From contig NC_051071.1 in assembly GCF_004664715.2 (NCBI RefSeq), positions 32,718,337-32,782,336 of the forward strand: a stretch of DNA of 64,000 nt. The letters run 5' to 3'. Shown one piece after another: positions 11,330 through 21,764 of the stretch. Position 1 is the stretch's first letter; every line of letters starts with the position of its first letter. The notes below the pieces were generated by a model. The model searched no databases and was not told where the DNA came from. It was given only the letters and a program-made list of their open reading frames with translations. Origin of the DNA: Peromyscus leucopus. Its lineage: Eukaryota; Chordata; Mammalia; Rodentia; Cricetidae. The position numbers and the translations under genes are program-made.

Positions 11330-11540
11330 GACTTCCTAGAGCAAAGATCAATTTGTCCAGCTTTCTCTGTAGCTAAGTGTGCCCATAACTAAATTCGGGC
11401 CAAATGGAATCCCAGAGGGACAGTCCTCAGAGGAAAAGAGCCCACCCCACCCTTTTCACTTCTTCCTCCTATCTGCTGATCCAAATCTGGATTGATGGCT
11501 GCAGCTCTAAAAGCCATTGTGGCCCACCGGTTGCTGTTGA
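11330..11540 (+). mobile_element. Possible ancient mammalian LTR or DNA repeat fragment
   Basis: The order ctgtagctaagtgtgcccat, ggccaaatggaatccca, then a cacttcttcctcc block and ggctgcagctc recalls an old mammalian repeat, probably an LTR. Family not assigned. Confidence 0.3.
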
Positions 11541-11994
11541 AAATAATAACTGCACACACACCAGCCTATGAACACTGAAGGTGCCTAACACAACAGAGTC
11601 CTTCTAGCCCTGCACTGGCTTTTTTTTCCTTAGCAGCTGGGGACACAAATTACCAACTTCCTAGGGATTTAGCCACTGTCATGGAGAGTTTTCTATTACA
11701 AATGATCAAACTTCCTCATAAGTAATGATATTCTAGCATATCTCATTCAGTGGAAGCCGGAGAGTTCTGTGGTGAGCCTTGGTCTTTGTTGTTCACATGT
11801 GACATGTGTTCATGGAATGTATTTTGGACTCATCTCAGTCACCCAAACCACAGACTCCTCACTGGGATAAGGTCCAGCCACAACTGCTCCACAATTGATG
11901 GAAACATGAGTTTCTGGAGGGACAGAGAGAATAGATTCCCAATCAGAGCTGAGCCAGCCATCCCTCTTTCCACGCATCTGTCTGTCCTGTTACA

Positions 11995-12135
11995 TCAGCA
12001 CTGACTGACTCTGTGCCAGGCACTGAGTGGGTCTCCCATAACCCTCATCAATACACAATGATGGGGGCAGGACTTTGGCTTCCAGATGTGAAAACTGAAG
12101 AACCACGAGGTAAGGAAAGAGCGAAGTTGAGTATT
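11995..12135 (+). mobile_element. MIR SINE fragment
   Basis: Ordered matches tctgtgccaggcactgagtg, cataaccctcatcaa and gatgtgaaaactgaag follow the MIR core and 3' half. Confidence 0.6.
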
Positions 12136-12424
12136 TGTTGGACCAGAGTTCTGTATTAGAATTGTGTTTTTAATTATCCAACAGAGCTCCATTTGATGTG
12201 TTGCCTCACATTATTCTAACAAGGTGGAAGATCCACAGGTCTGAAAATGCCCCATTCTCATGATGGGGTGAGAAGAGGTGGGACTAGTCAGTCAGAGGAC
12301 TGCTATCAGAGGTTGCTCTTGGGGTAGACCGCCACTCATGTAGGGTGGATAAAGCATCTTTTGCTACTGAGCGTGGGCCCCACATTTGTTTGTGTGGAAC
12401 CTCCCACCACCTAGATCCACCCTT

Positions 12425-12562
12425 ACAGTTAGGAAGGGAAAATACAAGTCAGGGACACAGAATACTGTGTCTGCTTCCACCTCTACCACCTACCAGCTGT
12501 GTGTCCTCCAGTAGACTGGTTAACATCTCTGAGCCTTAGACTTTCTCTAAAATGAACTCTGA
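12425..12562 (-). mobile_element. MIR SINE fragment, minus strand
   Basis: Ordered matches ctaccagctgtgtgtcctcc, ggttaacatctctgagcctt and aaaatgaactctgaatg are the MIR core in reverse orientation. Confidence 0.6.
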
Positions 12563-12701
12563 ATGTTTTCCTATTCTTTTCTTTTTTTTCATAATCTTAA
12601 TTCAGGCTTGATTAAAGATTGTCAGGGCAATGCTATTCAGAGTGTTCAGGATATTGCACTTTCAGTGGAAACTCAGGAACTTCCTTCCATGAAGCTTCCT
12701 C

Positions 12702-13090
12702 TGCTCTCTAGTTCTTGATCAACTTGACACAAACTAAAGCTACCTGGGAAGGAAGAACCTGAGTTGAGGATTTGCTTTTATCAGGCTCACCAGTAGGCTA
12801 GCCTGTGGGGTATACTGATGGATGATAGATATGGGAAGGTCCATGTCTCTGTGGATGGGGCTGCCCTTGAGCATTCTGGGTTATATAAGAGATTAAGCTA
12901 AGCAAGTCAGGAAGCAGTTTTCCTCTGTGGTTTCTGCTTCAATTCCTGCTGCCAGCTTCTTGCCTTGAGCTCCTCCTGCCCTGACCTCCCTAGATGATGG
13001 ACTGTAACCTGTAAGTGGAAATAAATGCTTTCATCCATCCAGTTGCTGTGAGTCATGGTATTTATTATAGGAATAGAAAGCCAGCTAGAA
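12702..13090 (+). mobile_element. 5' terminal repeat of a short LTR element (MaLR-like)
   Basis: About 389 bp, alignable throughout with 14172-14551: caacttgacacaaactaaag, then a gaagaacctgagttgagg block, a caggaagcag block and aaataaatgctttcatcc. It starts tgctctctag. It carries an aataaa-type polyadenylation signal near its end. The 3' part resembles the shared end of rodent MaLR LTRs. Exact subfamily (ORR1, MT or other) not assigned. Confidence 0.7.
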
Positions 13091-14171
13091 TGGAAATTTG
13101 TTCCAGAGAAGTGGGTATTACTGTGATGGACCTCACCATGCTTTGGGGGTAGACTGTGGAAGTGTTTGGATAGAAAAGACATTGAAAACTCAGAGCTTAA
13201 TGTCTTTCTCTGTGGGAACTTGGAAGAGAATGTTGAAAGAAATGCAGATGATGGAGGCCTAGCTTGTGAAACTTCAGAAGAATGTTTGAGATTTCCTCAA
13301 ATATTAGATCTAGGTTGTTCATGTGAGATTTTAAATTAACAATCCATGTTTTCTGGTCAGTTAGAATTGAAGAATCAACCATGATTAACAAGAGACAAGT
13401 ACCACTGAAGTAACATCTTTGTGTTACTGGGACAATCTGTACTGGTTAGTTGTGGCTGAAAATTCTGCTATGATTGATAAGAGTCAAGGATTGTTATGGT
13501 AAAATCTTCTGGGGAATATTTCCCCAGGATCAGGACACAGAGCTGTGGTCTGGAGGGTCAAGGCTGCCTTTCAAGCTGGGAGTTTCCCAAATGATTGCTG
13601 GTTATGGTTGCATGAGAGCTGCAGGCCTGAAGGGGTCATGGAGAGCAGCTGAGGTTTGACACTGGATGCAGGACTGGAGTCCCTGTAGAGAGGCTAGAGA
13701 GGCCATTGGTAAAGGTGCAGCCTCAGTTGCAGCCAAGACACAAGGATACTGAAGACACCAGAACCCTGGGATGTCCACTAAGAACAGTGGCAAATGTGGA
13801 GTGGAGCCAGCTTGATCCTACCAGACAAACTATGTGTTAGAATGGGAAGAGTCAGAGAACTGAACTGCTCAAGTCTTTTGGATCTCAGAAAATAGTTAAT
13901 CCCAGATACCAGACACTCTTGGACTTTGGTTTTGCTTTGATCTGAGCTATACCCTGGTTATTCTCTCTTGGAGTACAAAGTATTTAACTAATTTGAATTT
14001 TAAAGGAGCTCACAGTTAAGATACTGGATGTTAGAAGAGTTAGAAATTTTTTAAAGTTGGACTATGTTTTATATTGTGATGCTAACATGAAATGTTAGGG
14101 ATAAACAAGGAAGGAAAGGTTATGGTTTAGTAATAATATACTTGTGTGTGAAGTTCATAAGGGATGAGTTG
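13091..14171 (+). mobile_element. Internal region of the short LTR element, non-coding
   Basis: About 1.08 kb between two direct terminal repeats. It opens with tggaaatttgttccagagaa, which sits where a primer binding site would be, followed by gtgggtattactgtgatgg as in MaLR internal sequences. A purine-leaning aagggatgag stretch precedes the second repeat. No gag or pol motif is visible and the frames of 61-91 codons are short. Non-autonomous MaLR elements normally lack retroviral genes, so the emptiness fits. Confidence 0.6.
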
Positions 14172-14551
14172 TGCTGATTAGTCTTTGTAACTTGCCACAA
14201 GCTAGAGTCACCTGGAAAGAGGGAACCTGAATTGAAGCATTTCCTCAATCAGACTGGCTCATGGGCATGTCTCTGTGTCATTGTTTTGGTTGCTAATTGA
14301 TGTAGGAAGGCCTAGCCAACTGTGAAAGTTGCCTCCTCTGGGCAGGTGGTCCTGAGTTGTACAGGAAATCAAGCTAAGCAAACCATGGAGAGCTAGCCAG
14401 TGAACAGCAATCTTCTATGGTTCTGCTTCAGTTCCTTCCCTGGCTTTCCTGGATGATGGTGTGTATGCATTAAGATAATATAAACCTCTTTTCTCTCTAA
14501 GTTGCCTTTGGTCACAGTGTTTATCACAGCAATAGGAAGCAAGCAAGGACA
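14172..14551 (+). mobile_element. 3' terminal repeat of the short LTR element (MaLR-like)
   Basis: About 380 bp, starting tgctgattag and ending aaggaca. It shares the block order of 12702-13090. The bases outside the element (tcctc at 12697-12701 and tccct at 14552-14556) could be a worn 5-bp duplication, the size expected for the ERVL/MaLR group. Confidence 0.7.
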
Positions 14552-14556
14552 TCCCT

Positions 14557-15130
14557 AAAATAATTTACAAAATAAATAACAGGCTCCAGTTGCAGAGTTT
14601 CTTTTTATAAAAGAAAGAGGACATTTGAAAAGAGACTGTTGCATGGAAATAGTCACCATAATCTGTTTTTGCTCCCCCTTTGTTTATTTGTTTTTTCTTT
14701 CTCTAGAGCATCTTTTTCAAAGAAGTCCACAGAAAAAGGTGTCCAAGCTTATTTGTTGTATAAACTGACAACATGACCACTCCATGGTATGGCTAAGGGG
14801 AATGTTCTTATTGTAGACATGAGGGAGAGAGCAGCCGGAGGCATCTGGAAGGGTCCAGAGCAGAGAGAGAAGTAGATTGAACATGGCCAGCAGATTGGAT
14901 GTGGTCAGGGCTGTCTGTGAGAGAGGGAGAAGAGCAGGGGATAGAGAACAGAGAGAAGCAGGGGCACAGTGCAGAGAGGTTTGGGGAGAGCCTAGTGACT
15001 TTAGCGGGGTTATAAGGAGCACGAGTGGCTTGTGGAAGGGAAGCCCAAGAGCTGGAGGGAGTTTAGGGAAGGAGGTAAAAAGGAAAATGGACTTTGAAAT
15101 GTGTAACAGGTACTTCTGATACTGAGGGAG
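14557..15130. other. Purine-rich DNA, no gene recognised
   Basis: From 14820 to 15095 the plus strand is strongly purine-biased. The antisense 139-codon frame at 14717-15136 is the longest non-repeat frame in this part, but its Leu/Ser/Pro-rich content follows from the purine bias and it shows no domain or splice context. Confidence 0.4.
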
Positions 15131-15225
15131 CCTCACTCTGACCTTTGCTTATTAGTTCTTCATGCTCCATCCCTTTGAGCAACTGTGTTTTCCTTTAACA
15201 CAGGCAATCTCATGTACACACTTTG
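15131..15225 (+). repeat. Local duplication, copy A
   Basis: About 95 bp matching 17001-17095, with a perfect 32-bp core at 15178-15209 (starting gcaactgtgttttcctttaa). The flanks do not match. Copy B lies inside an L2 tail, so copy A may be a second L2 fragment. Confidence 0.7.
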
Positions 15226-15554
15226 GTGTGCTAACAGGCACCACAGGGAGCCGTTTGCCCCTTGTGCCAGTGAACAAGGGAACTGGTTCTCTTTGGTAGA
15301 GGGGAATTGGCTTCAAAAGTTCCTGAGGAATGCTGGCTTTTATCTAACTGCCAGAAGTCCTCCTATAATCCAGACTGAACCCAATTCTGGATATTTTAAC
15401 TGTCTTTTGGAGTTTGGGGAATTGGAATCTCCTTTGGCCCTAACAATTTGATGACAAGAAATCACCTGAAGTCAATGATTAACTGAGCAAACAGCCAGGT
15501 CTCAAGTCTGATCAGGAGCTATGGTCCTACAAGTTGAAGTGAATTCAAAAACAA

Positions 15555-15765
15555 ATATTTTTGTTTGTTTGTTTTTGAAATGCAAGGGGGTGGGGTCAAG
15601 TAGCCCAGGGTGATATCAAACTGTTAATCCTATCTCTACCCCCTGAGTGCTGAGATTACAGAATTGGCATCGCCACACTCCGTTTTTGCAGTTTGGAGGA
15701 TAGAATCCAGGGCTTTGTGTATATTAACAAGCCCTCTACCTGAGCCAACCTCCTGAGGCAAAAAA
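15555..15765 (-). mobile_element. B1-ID composite SINE, minus strand, diverged
   Basis: From the tail: (TTTG)n, tagcccagggtgatatcaaa, gagtgctgagattacag and a tRNA-like part with agaatccagggctttgtg and aagccctctacctgag. This is the B1/ID fused type (B1-dID or B4-like), heavily mutated. Confidence 0.55.
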
Positions 15766-15929
15766 AAAGTGTTCTTTGGAAATGTCTTAGGCCATGGGGA
15801 ATATTCATGTAGCTCTGGAACTTTTAATTTATGTGTGGGGAAATTTGAGTTCCAGAAAAACTGTGTATCTCATTGATCAGCTATAGAAAGCTAAGGCTAA
15901 ACCGTGACTTGTTGGGACATGAAGTCAGA

Positions 15930-16080
15930 ATTAAGCTGTGTTTGGTGGCTCAACCTGGGAGGTTGTGGAAGGATGATTTCCACGAGCTTAAAGTTAGCAG
16001 GGTTCATGGATTGGAGGCTACATGGTAAGTTTCAGGCTAGCCTGTGCTACAGGAAAAGACCCTACCTCAAAAAAAAGGGA
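15930..16080 (+). mobile_element. Diverged B1 SINE
   Basis: gtgtttggtggctcaacctg, cttaaagttagcag, aggctagcctgtgctacagg and an A-rich tail (accctacctcaaaaaaaa) follow B1 order. Old copy without a visible duplication. Confidence 0.65.
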
Positions 16081-16084
16081 GGGA

Positions 16085-16725
16085 GGATGAATAGAGGGAC
16101 AAATAGAAAGTTAGAATCAGACGTTGTTTCCCTGATTTTCCCTATGACATTAGGCAAGTGTTTAACACCAAGGGTTCAAAGACTCAGGACAGTAGATTCA
16201 CGAGCCTGGGCACCGGGCTTAAGCACTTCCTGGAACAAATGGACTCCAAGTTGCTCTCAGCAACTGGGGCACAAAAGGGGAAGCTAGCAGATGGAAGGAA
16301 CTCTTAAATGTAAGAAGTAGACCCAAATGGAAGTGAGGGGCTGCAGGGGCACTGAGCTCACGTGGCCCACTGTTCTGCAAGCTGCAGGCAGCTCCCCTAA
16401 GACAAGATGGCTAAGGATGCAGAGGCTGATGAGGATTCAGTCAGGTGATGAGGTAAAGGAGGGTGTTTTGGGCATCAGGACAAGTGTGCAAAGCCATGGA
16501 GGTATCAGAAACATTGGCCTCCAGAGAAGTCAGGAGAAGTCTTATATGTGACGGGTAATATGAACAACGGGGGAATGTGGAACAGTATATGCCGGCTCTC
16601 ACAGGTGCTCAGGCTCTGTCCTAACTGTAAAGGGGGGTGGGGTACTAAAGAGAAGGTCAGCTATGGTGATGTCAGAGACACACTTGTGAATTTTCATCTG
16701 AAAATGTGGGTTCTCAGACATTCCC
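16085..16725. other. No gene or repeat recognised
   Basis: Three successive plus-strand frames (127, 74 and 78 codons across 15904-16784) start in the B1 and show no common domain or intron boundary. Treated as chance. Confidence 0.35.
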
Positions 16726-16734
16726 TGCTTTCTC

Positions 16735-17225
16735 TTTGCCTATTGGTGGTCTGCCATCATGTGGCTGTCCAAACAGAAGCCTAACCATGTCACCTTTTGC
16801 TCTACAGCCCTCAGGGTTTCCATCTCCTCTCTTAGAGGGCATAAAGTCCAAAGTGTACAATGTGCCTACTGTCCCTAACTCCTACACCTTGTGCCTTCCA
16901 GCTAGACACCACCAGGCACCCTCCCTCCCCACTGTCCGGAACACTCAGTACCCTTCCTCTCTGTGTCTGCACAGAGTGTCTCCATACCCACACAGCAGCC
17001 TCTCTCTGACCTCTCCTTATGAGTTCTTCACTCTCTGTCCCTTCGGGCAACTGTGTTTTCCTTTAACACAGGCAATCTTATGCACACACCCTTCTGCCTT
17101 TCTTATGAGTCCGTGTTAGAAGCAAGCTCTGGAGCAGGGGACCTACCTCCCATTCTCTACTGTTGCTCCAATGTCTGGTATGGAGCCTCAGTCAGCATTT
17201 GTTGTATCTGCGGATGAATAATCCC
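16735..17225 (+). mobile_element. L2 LINE 3' end
   Basis: The blocks gcctaaccatgtcacctttt, agggcataaagtccaaagtg, ctacaccttgtgccttcc and a final gtcagcatttgttgtatc follow the 3' end of mammalian L2, which ends in gctcaataaa-type and tgttgaatga-type sequence. Ancient, non-coding. The 137-codon frame at 16706-17119 is what remains of this tail and not a host gene. Confidence 0.6.
17001..17095 (+). repeat. Local duplication, copy B (inside L2)
   Basis: Partner of 15131-15225. The shared 32-bp core lies at 17047-17078. About 1.87 kb separates the copies in direct orientation. Confidence 0.7.
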
Positions 17226-17955
17226 TCAAATGTACGTTGAGAAGCTGAAAGGACGGAATTGCTGCACTGTAGCACTGGGCATGGCAGAATGCTAATCTGT
17301 TCATTTCTGCCCCATGACCCTTGTGGACTCCCCGTTAGAAGTTCTTCCCAGGAAACTGTTCTCTAATGCTCCCACTGAACCCCTAAAGCATCTATCTGGC
17401 TAGTCTGGACCCAGCACTTCTGCTAATTTAGTCAACGACACTGCCAATTGTTGGCTGTTTCCCCAGCCGAGGGCAGATGTTGCCACATCTTGTGGTGAAG
17501 GTGGTTTGGAAGTTGGCATCTCTTAGGACTGGCCACTGCCCTGGTTACTATGAACACTCTGAACTGTGCGGTCAGATCCTGTGTGGCAAGCATAACAGGG
17601 GGCACAAGACCTGTGCTAGGCATGCCAGTCAGAATCATTTTGTAGGGAGAGAAAAGGCTAATGTTCCCTGAATCCTTGACTTATTGGCTTTGCCCTGCTG
17701 ACCCCAACAGGCTCAATGTCCCTCGGCCTGTGGGCTCAGGATGGTGCTGAGTGAAACTGCCAACTTCCCACTTCTCATCCAAGGGTCATATCCAGCTCTG
17801 TTTATAGTGGAGAGGTCCCAGTCCGACTTCCTGAAGTCCTTTCTACTTACCCCTGCACCCCCTCTTTTGAACTCACAGTGATTTAGCTAATAAGTGGGGA
17901 GGTACAAGCTTCTATATGAGGATGGGATTACATCCCGCCAAAGCGCCTTTTCCAA
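17226..17955. other. No gene or repeat recognised
   Basis: Sense and antisense frames of 64-68 codons overlap at 17432-17671 with no known motif. Confidence 0.4.
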
Positions 17956-17959
17956 TCTC

Positions 17960-18145
17960 TAGGTGGACATCACTCAGTTCATAGACTGCGTGTCCAGCAT
18001 GAAGCTCGTGTCTGATCCCCAGGAATGTATGAACCATGGGTAGTGACACACATCTGTAATCCCAGCACTCAGAAGGTGGAGGAAGGAAGGTCTGAAATTC
18101 AAGGTCATTTTCAGCTACAGAAGAATGTGTTTCAAAAAATTAGTG
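17960..18145 (+). mobile_element. ID-B1 composite SINE
   Basis: A tRNA-derived part (catcactcagttcatagact, then tctgatccccagga) is followed by a B1-like part (ggtagtgacacacatctgta, atcccagcactcagaagg, ttcaaggtcat). Diverged fused SINE. Confidence 0.6.
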
Positions 18146-18159
18146 TTTTACCTGGATCC

Positions 18160-18358
18160 TTTCTCTCTTTTCTCCATCTCTCCCTCCCCCTCTCTCTCTG
18201 TGTCTTTCTGTCTCTGTCTCTGTCTCTCTCTTTTCAAGACAGGGTTTCTCTGTGTAGCCCTGGCTATCCTGGAACTTACCCTGTAGACTAGGCTGGCCTC
18301 TGCCTGCCTCTGCCTCCTGAGTGCTGGGATTAAAGGTGGGCACCACCACTGTCCAGCA
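18160..18358 (-). mobile_element. B1 SINE, minus strand, with (TC)n tail
   Basis: The tail side is a CT-rich run (18160-18235). The body reads agacagggtttctctgtgta, tagactaggctggcctctgc and gagtgctgggattaaagg. The purine-rich antisense frames of 69 and 76 codons here are artefacts. Confidence 0.88.
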
Positions 18359-18384
18359 ATCAGGAGAAGCTGACCCATAAGTGA

Positions 18385-18568
18385 TTCTTCTCCTCCTCCT
18401 TCTTCTCCTCTTCTTCTGGATTTATTTTGTATGCATTGGTATTTTGGGTGAGGGTGTCAGATCTCCTGGAACTGGCATTACAGACAGGTCATGACCTGTG
18501 GGAACTGAACCCAAGTGCTCTGGAAGAGCAACAAGCGCTCTTAACCACTGAGCCATGGTTTGGACATG
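18385..18568 (-). mobile_element. B2/B3-group SINE, minus strand
   Basis: The sequence ends cttaaccactgagccatgg, the reverse of the tRNA-like B2/B3 head, with gggaactgaacccaagtgct and tggaagagcaacaagcgctc inside and a CT-rich plus gtatgcattgg tail side. Confidence 0.8.
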
Positions 18569-18569
18569 G

Positions 18570-20335
18570 CCTTGAATGTGGGCAAAGCCTGAGTCTATAT
18601 GTGTCTGTGTAGAGAGAGGATCCTTGGCTCCCTTCAGTTTCTCTTCTGGACCCGCCCTTGTGAGCTTCTCACCTGTGGTCGGATCACCCGCAGCAGCTCA
18701 GCTTCCGCATCCCGCATCCCTCTGGGGCTCGTATCTTCAACAGCCAGGTCATTGCTGCTGCTTAAAGTGACTAACAACTGCAAAGGCAAAAATTACGAAA
18801 CTAAGATTCAGGGGGAAAGCAGAAAAACTAGAAAAAAATCAACCACACACCACACACCATCCTTCCTGCTCAATGGGGCAAAATTCTTCTTTTTTGTTTC
18901 TCCATTTACTCTCAGAAAAATAGATTGCAAGAATTACATAAAAGTCTCTCTTCTCAGCCCAGATTTTTATATTTTTGTACATTTTCTTTTTCGAAAGTGC
19001 TGCAGTGGCTCAGGGTTATTGATGAGACACTTTAGAGCCATTTGTTTTGCCCCCTCGGGAGAAGAGCTGGAGATTTAAAACCTCATTCATTGAGCTTGTG
19101 TAAGTGTCGCTGTGGAGGAAGGAGTGAGTGGGAGGAAGTGTCTCAAAGGGCCGTCATCACGGTGGGCCCTGCTCCACTCCAGGGCAGACTACATCCTTCA
19201 GAAAGGTGTTTGTCTTGCATAGTTTTGATCTTTACTTCACTTAAAACTGTTATGAGGCTTTTTTTTTCCTTTTGGGGGACAAGCCAAATTCAGTGAGTTA
19301 AATTTACCATTAAACTCCCCTCCATTTTTTTCTATTCCTAAATACCCTCTGTTTTTCTATTCTTAACTTCAGTGAGGCCCTGGCTTTAAGGATATTAATT
19401 TTAAACTGTTGCTTCAGCAGCTGGTGAGCCCAATATGACAGCGATTAAGTGTAATATTATAAGAGTTCCTAGAATAATTTTTTTTCCTAGAATAAACTTA
19501 ACAGGCACAGGAATAGTAGTAAGGAGTTGTCATGTGCCTCCCTTGTCTTGAAGCCCTGAGTGCCTCTTGCCAGTCCTATACCTGAGAAAAATGTCCCTTA
19601 GGTATCAGTCTTGAGTGACTGGAGGTATACACACCATACTTTGATTCTTCCACTGCTCTGACTATGCAGTTTAGAGACTTCTCACACAAAAAGAGGATTA
19701 TAGATGATTATTCTTAATCTTGTGGGAAGTGACATACTGTTGAGCAGAATGGGAACTAAGACCCAGTGATTTATTTACCCTTGGGCCCATTAAAATCTGG
19801 CTTACCAAGCCACACCTGTTTATTTGTAGCTATTTTGTCTTGTGAAATTTCATTAATGTATAGGGATCAAATTAATTTAAAGGGATACGGGCTAATTTGT
19901 TATTAAATATGTGCCTGTCTGCAAATCTCAATCCTGCCTCTTCCATGCTGTGTGGCCCTGGGAAGCTCACCTAACTTCTCTGAACCAGAAGTGGTAACAC
20001 CTCTGAAAAGGCTGTATGAAAGATCATTGGAACCAAAGCACATAACGGCATCATCAGCTCTCTGTGCTGCACATGATGCACATATAAATTCATTTCCACT
20101 TTCCCACTCAATTCTTAGAAAATGTCAGTTTTGTTCAGTTGAGCAAATGTTGACTATGTGTTACGTGCAAAGTTCTGGAGACATAAATGTTCAGTCATGC
20201 CCTTAAGATTCTCTCCATCTTCTGGGGCAAATGGAGCCTTACTTTGTCCTTCAAGGCAGATAAACACATCTTCACCTGAGTATGAAGGAAGTGTGCTGGG
20301 ATCCAAATGCGAATTTCACTTAATATGCTTTTACC
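18570..20335. other. Repeat-poor AT-rich segment, candidate conserved noncoding DNA
   Basis: This 1.8-kb stretch is nearly free of young repeats (one MIR-like piece at 19908-20060). It has clean AT-rich blocks with motifs such as ttaattttaa (19399), a cagctg E-box (19419) and ttaatttaaaggg (19874). The 159-codon frame at 18599-19078 shows no domain. Whether it is conserved cannot be told from one sequence. Confidence 0.35.
19908..20060 (-). mobile_element. MIR SINE fragment, minus strand
   Basis: Ordered matches aatcctgcctcttccatgct, gtgtggccctgggaagctca and cctaacttctctgaacc are MIR core in reverse. Confidence 0.6.
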
Positions 20336-20362
20336 AAAAAAAAAAAAAAAAAAAAAAAAAAA
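20335..20362. repeat. A28 homopolymer
   Basis: A run of about 28 A directly after cttttacc, with no SINE or LINE body recognised upstream. It could be the tail of a very decayed element or a de novo run. Confidence 0.9.
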
Positions 20363-20602
20363 GTTAATGAGTCTCTAGGAGCCCGGAAGGACCAATAAAT
20401 TCTGGATTTAATGAAGAATGAGATTTTTGGGAAGCCATAGTAGGGAAAGGACACTGTCAGAGGCAGCATTGAGGGCAAAGACAAGGGAGAAGGAATGTAA
20501 TATAACTAATTAAATACAGTGGTTTCCTGGATCCATGGGGGCCACATCTCTGGACTCAACCAAGTGTGGGTTGAAAATACCTGACAAAACAGATGTGGCT
20601 GA

Positions 20603-20815
20603 GGGGCCAGAGAGGTGGCTCCATGGTTAAGAACTCTTGCTGTTCTTTCAGAGGACATGCTCAGTTCCCAGCACCCATGTCTGGCGGCTCACAGCTGCCT
20701 GTAACTCCAGCTCCTGGGATCTCACACAGTCTCTGGCCTCCATGGGCACTGGCATACATTGGCATACATTCTCACAGACATACACACATAAGAAAAAAAA
20801 AATCTTTTTTAGATA
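20603..20815 (+). mobile_element. B2 SINE inside the MER2-type transposon
   Basis: The tRNA-like head ccagagaggtggctccatgg and ttaagaactcttgctgttct is followed by agttcccagcacccatgtct, a CA-rich region and an A-rich tail. B2 is a tRNA-derived pol III SINE. Confidence 0.9.
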
Positions 20816-20826
20816 TAGCTACAGAC

Positions 20827-21283
20827 TGTGGTGACATTTTATTTATTTGTATGTTAATAAATTAAGTTTGCCTGGAGACCAGAGGACATAGCCAGCCATA
20901 AACAAAAGTCAGGCAGTGGTAGCACATGCCCTTAACCTGATCACATGGCAAGCAGAGTCTGTGTGTTCAAGGACACACTAGGGAACAGCCAAGCATGGTG
21001 ACACATGCCTTTAGTCTCAGTACCAACCATAGAGACCTGGAGGTCTGTACAGACAGGCAGTGATGAGGAAGTGAGGTAGCTGGGCCAAGAACAGAAGGCA
21101 GAACAGCAAGGCAATAAAGGCGCAGATTAGACAAGAAGAAGCTCTCTCTTGGGAAGCTATGGCTGCATAGTGAGCTAAGGCTACCTGGTGTCTCTCACTA
21201 TTTCCCTGATCTCTAAGGCTTTCACCCCTATATTTGGCTCTGTGTTTCTTATTTAATATTTGTCTTATTTAAATTTGTCTACA
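20827..21283 (+). mobile_element. Solo LTR, second cricetid-type family, 457 bp
   Basis: It starts tgtggtgacattttattta and ends gtctaca. A perfect 6-bp duplication acagac flanks it (20821-20826 and 21284-21289), so the element is ERVK-like. It shares termini with the minus copy at 9077-9548. An aataaattaag signal lies near the start, and B1-like segments inside (gcagtggtagcacatgccct) belong to the family. Confidence 0.85.
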
Positions 21284-21394
21284 ACAGACTTTACTTTCTT
21301 GCCACCAGTTCCCAAAGAACCACATAGTGTTTACTCCACACTATACATTAGGGAAAGATGGTTTAAATAACACAAGAGGACTTAGGAGAGGACA

Positions 21395-21440
21395 TGCAGA
21401 TTTTATTTTATTTATAATTATTATTATTATTTAATTATTC
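21395..21440. repeat. AT-rich (TTA)n low-complexity tract
   Basis: ttattttatttataattatt followed by attattatt units, inside the MER2-type element. Confidence 0.85.
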
Positions 21441-21594
21441 ATTGTTGAGCATTCATGGATTTCGGCATCCAAGGTGGTCCTCAAACCAATCCCCATGGAT
21501 ACTTAGGGACAAGGGATGACTGTACCTCCCCCTGGGGAGGGGGAGCTGAATCTCCTCAGGGAGATGGCCAAGTAAGAGAGACAGAGATACTGAT

Positions 21595-21597
21595 GGA

Positions 21598-21655
<58 letters not shown>
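21595..21655. repeat. (GA)n microsatellite
   Basis: About 61 nt of ga dinucleotides with a single c at 21610. Frames across it encode Arg-Glu or Leu-Ser runs and are not genes. Confidence 0.97.
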
Positions 21656-21657
<2 letters not shown>

Positions 21658-21764
21658 CTAAAAGATGAAATGGGACACAGTGGCTTTTCAATATCTCCTC
21701 CATCTGGCCCTCCATGAAGGGAGTCTTACGACTCCAGAAGTGAAATAGACTTATTTGCCTTCAA

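Larger units (their letters stand above)
20517..21522 (+). mobile_element. MER2/Tigger-type DNA transposon, split by B2 and a solo LTR
   Basis: The 5' end (cagtggtttcctggatccat, 20517-20595) and the 3' end (ggatttcggcatcc to ggatgactg, 21450-21522) carry degraded inverted repeats and are bordered by TA (20515-20516 and 21523-21524), the Tc1/mariner target duplication. The middle (21290-21395: ctttactttcttgccacc and gtttaaataacacaag) is the same element resumed. The gaps hold a B2 and an LTR, which are therefore younger. Confidence 0.75.

Noticed and set aside
14717..15136. 139-codon minus-strand frame
   Set aside because: The opposite strand is purine-biased, which depletes stop codons on this strand in some frames. 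No domain, start context or intron border.
16706..17119. 137-codon plus frame in L2-like DNA
   Set aside because: Its sequence is the L2 3' untranslated tail, which does not code.
18599..19078. 159-codon plus frame
   Set aside because: It begins at the edge of a SINE, has a low-quality composition and shows no known motif. Possible conserved noncoding DNA is a better reading.
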